From Botrytis cinerea B05.10 (taxonomy: Eukaryota; Ascomycota; Leotiomycetes; Helotiales; Sclerotiniaceae), in the NCBI RefSeq assembly GCF_000143535.2, contig NC_037311.1:1922001-1986000 (forward strand): 64,000 nucleotides of DNA, written 5' to 3'. Of the stretch, positions 1-10,640 are shown piece by piece. The position numbers and the translations under genes were made by a program. Numbering within the stretch: position 1 is the stretch's first letter; the number at the start of each line of letters is the position of its first letter. The notes under the pieces were generated by a model. It was not told where the DNA came from. It worked only from the letters and a program-made list of their open reading frames with translations, and searched no databases.

Positions 1-2167
1 TGATTTACTTATGTTCGCGATTAAAAAACTACTTCCGTTTCTGCAGCTTGCTTACGATGATGCAATTCACGTGGTCTAGAAATTTTCCGCAGTGGAAAAG
101 CAAATTCCGAAACGCCTGCTCGGTGATATCATAACAGTGATCCACAAATATGATGAGTCTCTATGCATTGTTACATTCCTCATTCGCTTCTACCGGCGGT
201 CTCTATTCACTCTCAGTTGTTACCTTCTCTTGTCCCAGGAAGGAATGCTCAATATCCAGTGTTTTTCGTCATTGCTTAGCGGTACCATTAAAGGATGTGC
301 CAAGTCCGAGCTAATGCACTCTGCTTATGATCTTTGCGACTTTAATGCCTGAGGTTGATAAAAGAAAATTGCCAAGGCACGTGTGCATGAATGCTAATCT
401 CTTAATTACTAAACAACAAATTACCCGCAATTTAGCCTTTAGAGCCGATTCGTGGAGTTTGTGGTCGTATTTACATGTATCTTTACCCTATCTCGTAGAA
501 CAGTCGATATGGATTAGAGAAAGATTTAATATAGAGTTGATAGTTGCACAGCCAGCTTTGTTTAATATAACCTTGGAGGAGCAACAATAGAAGATCTATA
601 ATGCTCTTAACGACTTCTAGGTGTCTCCCAAATATTGACTTTGCAGCTTTTTGAAGCGTGTATAATAGTTTCCTTACTGAAAAACAAGTGAGAATTAGGA
701 AGATAAATACCTCTTGTCGAGATTTTACTCTCGATTTGAGATATTGTCCTATTACGTTTCTTCTGGCCGCAAGTTTTCGTTTGAAAATAAATGATTCTCT
801 TTCTTAACTGGAATACTGATCAAATCGCTGCAGCCATATCATCAATCCAACCACCATCTTCAACGTTCAAAGGTAACCCTGAAATAGCCATAAACAATTC
901 ATTAACCCGTCTGGTAGGCCAAAGTTTTTGCAGAATGTCATATATGTCTACTATTCTTCTAATTTAAACAAAGCATCGTGTAACGTAAGCACGTAATTTT
1001 TGGAATCATAGATTACTAGCTCCATCTAGCAGCTCAGATAGTGCGTATTTTGCAGTGCAAAATCTATATCATGATATTCTAGTGACAAAAACCAACTGCA
1101 TAGATCACATCGCTGATACAAACGCAGTGTGAGTTCATAGTGAGAACTACAACCTCAAATACTATGAAAAGTCTTCGCTCGGAGAACTGTTGTACTCTAT
1201 AGAGTCAAGAGTAATATTTATTGAATTTGAAATTATTCACAGAAAGTCTATGGTTGTTTCTATTCCGGGATAAAACCAGCTCGAATTCTCCGTGACAATG
1301 AACGGAAGTTACTCTAGACACTCGAATGATTGAATCAGCTAAAAAGTAAATTGCTAGAAACTGAAACATGCTGAAATTCTTTGTGAAATAATTCTATTCC
1401 CTCTATTCTTGCTTGATGAATTACTGATTTCGTCACATAGAATCAGTTCGAGCGGCGAAAGATCAAAGAGCTCTATCGCTTTATCGTTATACAGAGTTGG
1501 TGTGGCTTGCTTATGATCATCCTAAAATCCAGAACTGTCTAATATTTATAGTAGGTTTTTACAAAATATTACTCTCAAAAGAAGCTAAATTTTATCTATT
1601 AGTATTGTGATCGATTTTAGGAACTTGAACAATCTTCCATGATATTTCAAACGAGTACTAAATGTACATTGCGTCATTGTTGAATTATCAGGCCCTCTTC
1701 GATATCATCTATCATAGAGCCACAAATTATAGTACCACTGTAGTCTGATGTAATTTAATCTAGATAGGCAATATCGATGATACTGTTATGGTCATTCAGG
1801 GGTGCTCGTCTAATGAGAGCCGAATCACGTCACATGTGCACGTGATTTACATGCTAATTCTTATATTCAATTAACAATCAGCTCATCCGAAGTAAAACCG
1901 AGGTTTTACAGCCTCTTTCCTTAATTTACGAGGGCTCCGAGCTTCTTCTTTGTCTGTATAACCTCAAATATTGTCAAAGGCAGATACCAATATCCACATC
2001 TAATCAAGGTAAATTCCCTTTGGTATAAGATTATCCATATCCTCCTTCAACAGTACTTAGACGAATAATAACTCTCAATTTAGTCTCCTAAAAGCACCGA
2101 CCCTTGAAAATCTACTTGGGCACTCGAATAACAGAAAATTCTCCCACTCTTCAAGATCCTTTTTCAG
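1..2167. other. AT-rich gene-free stretch
   Basis: No convincing gene is seen. Short open stretches on the plus strand near 92-590 begin with non-ATG codons or have no recognisable motif, and no splice-linked exons extend them. From about 2092 a plus-strand frame rich in Ser, Pro and Lys is open until 2328. It overlaps the next gene in another frame and could be a missing 5' part of it, but it contains no ATG. Confidence 0.5.
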
Positions 2168-2923
2168 ATGAATCTATCACTCCCACCTCCCCTTCGAAGC
2201 AAGCTCGGCGGAAAGCGCGATTGGATGCTCAAGCCAAAACAAGACCTGAAACCAGCAGTAATCGGATCCCAGGAACCAACCAAAATGCGAATTGCATTGC
2301 TCAGTGTGACGGAAGCTGGCCTGGGTAGAGAGGTATATTACGATCGAGGTTACGGTAATGGAGAGCCATTCGACTGGAACGATGCGAGCGACATTTTTCT
2401 CTTGAACGACTGGAGACGAGAGAAGATTCGAAAATACACGCCCAGAGACTTGGGAAAAGCAGAACGCACAAAGGATGTTAGAAGTCAGCTTCTCGAGAAT
2501 GCAATTGTCAGAAAGCCAAGTATTTCCAGGGCAGCGATAGAGCAGCTTCAAAAGCCGCAGATTGCCCAAAACTCGAGGCCGAATGAAATCAGAGAGCCTG
2601 TACACCACAAAATAGATCTAGATAAAGAATTCATCACAATGATCACCCGTGGAAGAGAGATCAAGAAATTTCGTGCTCAGAAACGCAGAGCAGCACGCCA
2701 CGTAACACCAAGACTTGCAAATGGCCGCCGCCAGAATCTATCCACTCGTCATGGACCAATAGAGTATCTTCCTGTCAATCTTGAAAGGCTCAAGAGCTTG
2801 ACACCAAAGCAACAGCGACGCCATCAAGATACGCACGTTAAAAACTGGTTCGTGATTTTTAAGATGATTGAGGAATCTTTCGACTTGCCGAGCCGGGAGA
2901 TTGGAGTCCAGTATAATCTCTGA
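2168..2923 (+). CDS. Myb/SANT-like family protein A (possibly truncated)
   Basis: Single open frame of 251 residues. Its function is not known. It is hydrophilic and basic. Around residues 69-83 it carries the motif D-W-N-D-A-S-D-I-x3-L-N-D-W-R, which is shared with the genes at 4.4, 10.6 and 16.5 kb. In those genes a second half follows, with tryptophan anchors and a D-W-x-x-[IV]-x3-Y-N helix. Here the corresponding end, at about residues 226-251, keeps only an N-W start and a terminal Q-Y-N, and the protein stops right there. The ATG at 2168 follows a good splice-acceptor-like stretch (a pyrimidine tract, then cag), and an overlapping frame from 2092 to 2328 also looks protein-like, so the true 5' end may lie in an upstream exon. 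A role in DNA binding is inferred only from the resemblance to SANT/trihelix folds. It is convergent with the next gene. Confidence 0.55.
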   Translation: MNLSLPPPLRSKLGGKRDWMLKPKQDLKPAVIGSQEPTKMRIALLSVTEAGLGREVYYDRGYGNGEPFDWNDASDIFLLNDWRREKIRKYTPRDLGKAERTKDVRSQLLENAIVRKPSISRAAIEQLQKPQIAQNSRPNEIREPVHHKIDLDKEFITMITRGREIKKFRAQKRRAARHVTPRLANGRRQNLSTRHGPIEYLPVNLERLKSLTPKQQRRHQDTHVKNWFVIFKMIEESFDLPSREIGVQYNL

Positions 2924-4413
2924 GTTTCTTGACTTGGCCCCAAGTAAGGGTTTAATCTTCTGAGAAAATGCCTGGTGTTTTTTGTAACTTCGGTATCGGG
3001 TAAACTTCAACGAAAATTATGCCGTACGTTTTCTAGGTTATTGGAAATCGATCGATATCACTGGCAGATTAGGGGATCATTCTATAGACACGTACAAGAG
3101 CAGTTACAATGGGAAAACACTGGTAAAAATTGGCTTGTTTTGCACAGTGGCTAGCACTTTTCTTACTCCAGTTGTATCAATAAGATAAACTATGGGAGAT
3201 TAAATTCACAATAAGGCAATCACAACCGTCAGCTTTCAAATATATCGTGAAGTTTCTTCTTTTCTGAGAATTGATACAGCTATTAACTCTCCTCATTCTT
3301 TCAAATCATACTCAAGCTCGAGGTTCCATCACTCTCACGTGCATAAAGCTTTATCTACTATGATGTGAGCAAGAACTACTCAGAACTTTTGACATACCTC
3401 GAAAACATGTATCATAGATGCAAGCACCCAATCTGTGAATCATCCAAGTAGTTCAATACATTTTCCTGCTGGGCTGCAAAATCAGATAAAGATGACCATG
3501 TCTCGTCCCCAAAGAACCCAAATCTTCTTATCATCTACACCACCATTGTATATCATGCGTACGCAATTCTTTTACGCGACGCGTCTACATCAGATCCCTC
3601 GACTTTGTCAACTCAAGTTCTCACGGGACTATCAAGAGTATAATGCAGATTCATGGAGACATATTAACACAATTACAGTTTTAAATTTGAAGAAATTTTC
3701 GTTTAGTTGCTCAATCCCAAAGCTCAAGAGGACTGGGTCCAGGTTTTGAAGGATGGCTACCAAGAATGGATCAAAGATGGCTTTTTGTCATGGTTAAATA
3801 GATTTTCGTCTCTTGTTTAAAGTAAGTATATATATAAGAGCGAGGGACTACAGCTGGAGTAGTGGTGGAAGATTCATGTGATTCGCACGAGGAGCGGTAG
3901 AGGGATGAAGAGATACTCATAACCAGAAATAACGGAGGATAATAGACAAGACCATCTGCAGAACATCCCAGAACCTCAAACTCATTAATACATAGCATCT
4001 ATTTTATTTTAATAAGACTGGGTAGTTTTAACGATCTCGGTGATTTAATGATATCATAAAATCCCTTTCAGTATATCACAAGTTCATTCAGTCACGTTTA
4101 ATTGATGGAATCATGGCACATGATATGGAAGCTTTATCAATCTGAACGCTGAATCAGAACCTGATAATTCCAAATTTTCTCCAATCTCAAATTTTCAGAA
4201 ACTCATCAGTAAGAATGCAAGGCCATCAATTTTTGTCCCTGAGAATCCACACCTAGCCTCACGTGACAGTCTCTTGCCGCCTCATCAGAAATGAAAAACA
4301 ATTGAGTCCAAACGGAATCACTAACTGAAAGACGATCTCTAAACGATAATATTTCGTAAAAACAGCAGACATGACTCCAAATATCTTGATAATGGAATGC
4401 GTTGGAATCGGTG
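2924..4413. other. gene-free spacer between convergent genes
   Basis: AT-rich spacer between the convergent genes ending at 2923 and 4414. Small open stretches near 3435-3749 (plus) and 3771-3998 (minus) show no motif, and none has both a good start and splice support. It probably holds the two 3' UTRs. Confidence 0.5.
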
Positions 4414-5471
4414 TTACTGACTACTGCCGGAAGAGGAAATTCTTGGCCTCTTCGACGCAAACGCAGATGCGGTATCATTCGCACTATCTATCCTTCTCTT
4501 GTTTTCTTCCTCGATGTAGTCATCTGTGAACTTTGAGAGATTGTTTTTTTCAGCGAACCTTTTAATTTGGGTTTCGCTTCGATAAATATTGAGAGTGTCG
4601 TTAAATTCCTCAAAGACCGACGAAAAGTCCACTCCTGAATAATTTTTCTTACGAAGACTATTTATGCTCGTTCGCTTTGTGAGTATGTTCGCGAGTCTGT
4701 GCCTTTCATCCCAAGACCAAGCGTAAGTAAGACTGGGCTCTGCTTTTTCTCCTTTTAGGGGAATCCCTGATGTTCTGTGCAACATTAGTTTACGCCATTG
4801 ATTAAGCACTGTAACATCATCTCGTGACTTCCATCTCAATCTTTCTTTGTATTCAAAAAGAACTCGACCCAATTTAAAATTTCCGGGATTTTCCTGTTCC
4901 GTCTCAGTGAGTAGACTTATGTACTCAATGATGGTCTTGCTCTTGTCTGGCTTGTTAACTTCTGCCTCTGTGCGGTCGTTGTTGTCAATATATCTAACTC
5001 CTTTCCATTTGAACATTCGTGGGGGACTCTGGAGTTGACAAAACTATCAGTGACCATTGAAGTAGATCTTGGAAGCCATACCTGATCTTCCTCATAGACT
5101 TCTACCTGACTTGAATCCTCACTTATATCATTGTCTATTTTCTTCTTCAAATCATTGTATTCTGCTACGATGCTACTCAAACGAGGGTCATTGCTAGAAA
5201 TCATTTTGATTTCTTGCCGAGTCCTATTTGGTGCAGAACGACCTTCGCGTAGTTCACTTTCTCCATCTCTCATAAGAACGCCTTTCTCTTGAAAACAAAC
5301 GTTAAAGCGATCATTGTATCCTTCAGTAACCGACTCCCAATCGATTGACTTCGAACGTCTTACTATACGAGATTCTCTTAGCCGATCCCCCAAGATTTCG
5401 CTCAGAATATTTATCTCGTCAAATAGCCAGTGATGGTATGCGTTTCCCTTCTCTGTTGGCTTCTCCGGCAT
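4414..5471 (-). CDS. Myb/SANT-like family protein B, two modules
   Basis: Two exons, 5471-5082 and 5028-4414. The intron, 5029-5081 (53 nt), has donor gtatgg, a ctgat branch site and a ccag acceptor. Splicing at phase 0 joins two otherwise unrelated frames into a protein of 334 residues. The start is ATG at 5471. Two copies of the family's tryptophan module are visible. The N-terminal copy has W15, D18-E19, D44-W45 and Y52-N53. The second has W196, the L-N-Q-W-R motif at 205-209, W236-D237-E238, and an F-N at 272-273 in place of Y-N, with F265 in place of the second-helix Trp. The tail ends in a basic K-R-P-R-I stretch near the C-terminus, a possible nuclear signal. The fold resembles Myb/SANT or trihelix domains, so a nuclear DNA-binding role is an inference. 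The stop of the next gene lies about 200 bp upstream on the same strand. Confidence 0.75.
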
Positions 5472-5674
5472 TTCTTCTTCCTGTTTTTATTCGACTCTGC
5501 CAGAAAACCTCCGAGGATTTGTTAGGTTACCCGCTTGATCGACCGTCTGAAGATACTTGGATCTTTAATCCGTGATAACAAAGGATATTCTCGTTAAATT
5601 AGAATAAATCTGTGATAAACTTTGTTTTTCGTAGTGATAAGTTGTTGGAGATTGGTTCCGTTGTGAGGTGGAGT

Positions 5675-6516
5675 TCATTCATTATTTGGCCCACCATATG
5701 GCTCTTCGCGCTTTCTCTTATTAGAAATTTGTTTCTGCGGATTTGAAACAGAGTTCATGCCCAGACCACTTGCACTTCCCTGTGCTTTCATCGAAACGAG
5801 AGCCTTCGCCGCCTTTGAAGAACGAATTAGCGTGATGTCATTTAGTTGGAATAAAAATAAAATACCGTAAATGTTTCAGCTTCTGCTGCATTCATCTGAT
5901 AAGACACTTCCCAGTTATTTTCCACATTGATGTTGATGCTTTCAGAAAATACTGATTCATCGTCCGGTCCTTGAGTGTATTGTCTAATTCCAGTTCCCGT
6001 GCCTTTCCGTGTTTCAAGATACCCCCAACGTGCCCAGCGATCAAGCTCTGCCTCCGCTTCATCTTCATCAAGATCTTCTAGGTCGGGCGCTAAACGACAG
6101 AATTCTCTACGAACCTGGAGATAAATATCTGGCTGGCGTACAGGGCTCAAGTTGGTGATCTTGAGCATATCCGTGCAAATTTTTGTTGCTTTTCCAAGAG
6201 TGAAGATCTTATCGTCATATCTAGAGAATAGTATAAGGTGGCGCACTATATCACGACAGAGAAGATTCCGGTTGAACGCATATGAAAGGTCACGAACTCC
6301 AATCATTTCAAATTCATTCAAGTGGGTACCTTCAATGAGCTTGAGATTGAAGGGATGAAATCGCTCCGCTGCCGCAGCAGCTTGAAGAATCTTGCCAAGA
6401 GATTTATCGTCATCAAAGTTCATCGTATCAAAAAGTTCGTTCCAACGATAGTATCTCTGATCTAGTACTGGATTGTTCCAGCGAGGATAATCTAGGTCAG
6501 GAAGCGGTTCTGCCAT
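5675..6516 (-). CDS. hypothetical protein C of the left cluster
   Basis: Two exons, 6516-5866 and 5812-5675, give 262 residues. The intron, 5813-5865 (53 nt), has donor gtattt, a gctaat branch site and an aaag acceptor. The second exon adds about 45 residues ending in a lysine/arginine cluster (N-K-R-K-R), which looks like a nuclear localisation signal and supports the splice. The open frame extends upstream only to a GTG, so the ATG at 6516 is preferred. The body is acidic, with a helical, alanine-rich patch near residues 45-60 and a D/E run near 160-170. I do not recognise a family, and the L-N-x-W-R motif of its neighbours is not evident. It may be a partner of that cluster, but this rests on position alone. 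Confidence 0.7.
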
Positions 6517-8046
6517 TTTATGTAAGTATCTCACACTATGGAGGATCTGAATCACTTCTTCAATAAATTAGTGTATGCATTATGACTAAGAGTTAACACT
6601 GTAATGATGGGCTGGAAATGGGCACGTAGGAGTGAGGTGGAATCTTCTTTTGAAATACGAACCTTTTCTTGTTTCAATTGTAAACTTTGAAGATCCAAAT
6701 ATGTGCAAAAACTAGGGTATCAAACTTCAATCCGTCGGTAGCCTCGCTCAAAAGTGCTCTAATTTGCAAAACACTGAGAAGTCAAGTCGAAGGAAATTTG
6801 CAATTACCTTTAATCTTTGGTAGTCGAAGTGTTGTTTATCGTTTTGGTGTTGAGAGCGAAGACCGTGGATTATAATCTAGAAAAACTGAACCGTGCCGTC
6901 GGAAAGAAATTGAAAAATAAATTTCCGGCTGTAAAGATGACTGTATTGATCTAGTGGACGGGGGTCTGTGACCTGGAGGTACAGCAGATCGCTTCGTATC
7001 GAAGCGGCCTAGATTATATCAATTCTGAAGTGTTTTACGTCGAATGCAATGTAGTATACTGTGCAAAGAAGCTCGTGGCTAATTAAGCTTCCTGTTCCTG
7101 AGGATATATGGGTTTGTCATACACATATTTCATGATCGTATTAGCTTTTGATTTCATCCTTTCTATACTGGTTGAGGCTGGAACCGTACGGATCTGATTG
7201 AACCCTTAGAGATCCACCAACTCATCTTTGTCTTTTCTCAAAGTATATGCTTGGAAAATTACCTTCTTTTATTGAATTAATAAAGTGAATCCATTCATGA
7301 TCTCTCACCTTTACGCTTCTAACCATTGATCTGACGCTTCTCCTTACTTTCTAATGTTTCTATCTTTACTGCACCTTCAAGCGTCAGGAAATTAGTATTT
7401 TACACCTTAAGACGCTCATTCCCAACGCGTCTAGATACGTCCAAACCGAATTCGGATATTCTATCAAGGTTGCTTAACTATGTAGGTTTTGGAGAGTTTC
7501 ATGGATAGAAAGGTGCTAGTTTCATCTCGTAAAAGCTACTTCTAGATAGGACAGTCTAGGCCGTCATATTGAGAGTCACGCTTTACCTGGATTGGCTCTA
7601 TCTCTAGATTTCAGGTCAATCGCGATAACTAGCAGTGTGGCTTCGTCTATAAAGTATGAAATGGCATTAGATACGATTCTTACTTACTTAATCACTACAT
7701 AACAAAGATTATTTCACGTCTGAGATGAATTATGGAAATAAACGTTCCTGAAATCTCGCAATTTTTCACATATCATTCTTGGGTGTTACAGAATGAATTT
7801 CTATCATGAGTGTAGAAGATTTATGTTTATCTTATTACATTCAAGTCTTGAGATAAAATATGTATGTTTTCATTCAGAAAACCAACTTCTCACTTTGATA
7901 TCCTATCGTTACCAGCCAGCCATTCATTCAATCTATCACTCTAGCCGTGGGATCTTGAAACTCGAAACCCATCCACAAAATCTTATGGGGACCTTTCCGT
8001 CCCAATAACAGGAAGTAGATCGTCTCATAATTGCTCAAACAATCTT
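6517..8046. other. gene-free AT-rich spacer
   Basis: No gene recognised. It lies between the start of the gene at 6516 (minus) and the stop of the gene at 8047 (minus), so it should hold the promoter of the former and the 3' UTR of the latter. Small plus-strand open stretches at 6687-6875 and 7793-8008 have no supporting features. Confidence 0.5.
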
Positions 8047-9425
8047 TCACTCAGACTCCGACCACGTATCGCGAGTAGTTCGTTGCATACCCTCCATCTC
8101 GATATCTTCTTTCTGGTTGTCTAGTTGCCCTTGGACCACAGTTTCATTATCTGAACTATTTTCTATTCTGATCGGGTGACTCTCATTGCCCAACTGATCT
8201 TCTTGGCTCTCGCGATTGGAGAGTTGGGCGCCGTTATATTTTTCAATCCTTCTTTTTTCCCAAGCTGGCCCACGTCTAGCGCCTCCATGACCCCCCTTCT
8301 TTACAACCCCTGTGATTTGTGGTTCAGAAATGTAAGCATTATTTTCTTCGTCAAGAATCAGCTCCTGCTGCTGTTTCACAGTTTTACGCTGTCTCATTCT
8401 ACCAATCGCTGGTGTTTCTTCCTCCCCAGGTTCATCATAATCATCCAGTTTTTTTGGTAAAGCATTAATTGAATTCTGACTCTCATGAGAATCAATTTGT
8501 GGGGAGATGACTTGAGGGGGTGGAACGATTTCGTTTGAACCAATCCCGTGATTCTCACTTCTCGTCCGAGAATTTCTTGTTAGACGAATCGCCGATTTAT
8601 CCGGTGACTTGGTAATACCAACTGCGTTGTGGTCTCTTAGACTACTCAACATTCGAGTTCCAGGGGTGCTCTTGGGCTTGCCTGATTCAACTGGTGGGTC
8701 AATAAGAAAGCTTTCGGTGGATGAACATCCAATCTGTACTTACCAGCCTGCTTTCTACTATTGCTGATGCCATCTTTGGCTGGCTCGTTTAAAGGCGTAA
8801 GTTCAATTTGGTTCTCCTGCATCTCAAAATTCTGCATTTCGGTTGAAGTCTTTCTTGTAGAAGATTGCTCTTCAACACTTTGTTTCCTCTTTTGCTTTTT
8901 ATTCGGAAGGCTTGTTTCTCTCAAATGGTCGGCGAATTTTCGTTTCTCTTGTTTGTATGTATCGTTCGGTGCTTGGGGTAGTTTTTGAACATCCTCCTCG
9001 TCAGGAAGATCCTGGTACTCGTTGGCGTCAGGACTCGGAGGGTCTCGATACTCCTCATTACTTCTTTCTTCTTCTTGAGCCTGTAAACAGTACTTCCGCG
9101 CATCTTGTACCCCTTTAATAACCAAAAAGTCTGCCCTTGTCACATCGCAATCCTGGATTAAGCGTTTGATATGTACTGGATATCTTTTGCCACGCTTCCA
9201 TAGCTTCTGAATGTCGATCGCGGCTTTTTGCTCAACCAGCGTAGGGTGCAAGATTGAAGTACCAAGTAAACTCGATACCGGCCCAGATACGCAGGCCTTA
9301 ATTCCTTGTCTCGCAACTTCATCAATTGGTGGAAGCGTGACAGCTTGCCTGACAACACGACGAATTGCTTCTGGGTCTTTTATATCGACGCCATCCAGAA
9401 GTTGTACGTATTTCTGGCCTCTCAT
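8047..9425 (-). CDS. hypothetical basic/acidic disordered protein D
   Basis: Two exons, 9425-8744 and 8690-8047, encode 441 residues from ATG 9425. The intron, 8691-8743 (53 nt), has donor gtaagt, a ttgac branch site and a ccag acceptor. It joins the exons in phase 1, and total length is a multiple of three. The N-terminal 120 residues are the only part likely to be folded: they mix hydrophobic helices with a Q-K-L-W-K-R-G-K-R motif. The rest is hydrophilic. There is an acidic D/E-rich section, then a strongly basic N-K-K-Q-K-R-K-Q stretch (likely NLS), and near residue 370 a Gly-rich G-G-H-G-G-A-R-R-G segment. The protein ends in an acidic tail. I recognise no family, and the SANT-like module of its neighbours is not clearly present. 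Nuclear localisation is inferred from the basic cluster. Confidence 0.7.
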
Positions 9426-10640
9426 TTTGCTGAATATTTGTGAATTTGTGTGATTTCTATATGAAACTTAGCACAACGTACTCAATCCAAAGAAAATTAA
9501 CTATTGATATCGTATATCTTTTATATTTTGTCAGCTATGTATCTGAAGTCGTGAACTTGATCTAAGTGGTACAAAGGGTGATAGCTGCTTGGGCTAATTC
9601 TCGAGACTAGAGGGTTGTGTATGTCGGGAATACTCATATGTGAAAGTTGAAGAGAAAGCTTACTTGATTCCTTAAAGTAGAACAGACTCTTTTTGATGAG
9701 GCAAACTGAACAATGTCCAGAGATTCGATGTGATAATAGTCTTATAGGTAGAGAAGCCTTGTGCAGAAAAACAATGATCGCCGTTGGACAGATTTTGATG
9801 TCTCCGTAATGCAAACACTAGTTCACTGTGATCAAAATGATGTAATGAATTATTGACCATAAACTAATAAATTGTACAGGAGTGTTCAACCTGTACTCGA
9901 AAAGAGTTCCTATTGATCCATTTGAATCAGTGGTTCATCTGCATCTACCAATACCATGGTCGGACGGCTACTTGAGGGGGATTACTCGACATTAATTATG
10001 ACTTGAAGAAAATTATGTATCAATTATGTTGTGAATTATTGGAAAGTTGAGAAAATTTCAAAGTTAGGCGCGTTAGAGTATGTGAGAGGAGATAATTGTT
10101 CACAACGTCTGCTCTTTCCACAACTCTTGGCCCTGGTGTTTTTGGTAGCAGGAGCGACGCATTGCCGCGGTGAACTTTTATAACTCGGCGATAATCTTCA
10201 AGCAATTACTTGAAGTCTTCATTGTATGAATTGCATAATCCACTTGAAAAGAGAACATTAGATCACAAGTTCAGGTAGGTCCATGTATATAATACCATTA
10301 GAATTATTCTCTACGCTAAATTTTAATTCCAGGCTTGTGATCGTACAAAATGCGGTTGAGTCCTTCGTAAAATCTACCTTAACTTGGAAAATGTGTAAAG
10401 ATCTTCACCTCCATGCACCAAAGATCTAAGAAGTACCCTATAATTAAAGCAAGAACTTATTCTAAATGCTTCTTAAATGGAGAATAAGAAGCAAATGAAC
10501 AACCAACCAATCACAATATTCAGCCCAAAGTCCAAAAAAATGACCCAGAGAAACGACTATATTGATTAGAAATTGTCCTAATGCAGCAAAGTTCGAGAAC
10601 AAAATAATTGAGGTAGAGAAAAATCAGATACATGGCTTAT
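9426..10640. other. gene-free AT-rich spacer
   Basis: Nothing recognised. Minus-strand open stretches at 9521-9860 and 10020-10205 are short and lack motifs or splice links. The area should contain the promoter of the 9.4 kb gene and the 3' UTR of the gene ending at 10641. Confidence 0.5.

Noticed and set aside
2104..2328. Independent small gene in the other frame
   Set aside because: No ATG in the frame, and it overlaps the called family member. Noted only as a possible lost 5' exon.
4206..4484. Minus-strand open frame beyond gene B
   Set aside because: Overlaps the end of gene B in another frame and has no motif. It is probably 3' UTR.
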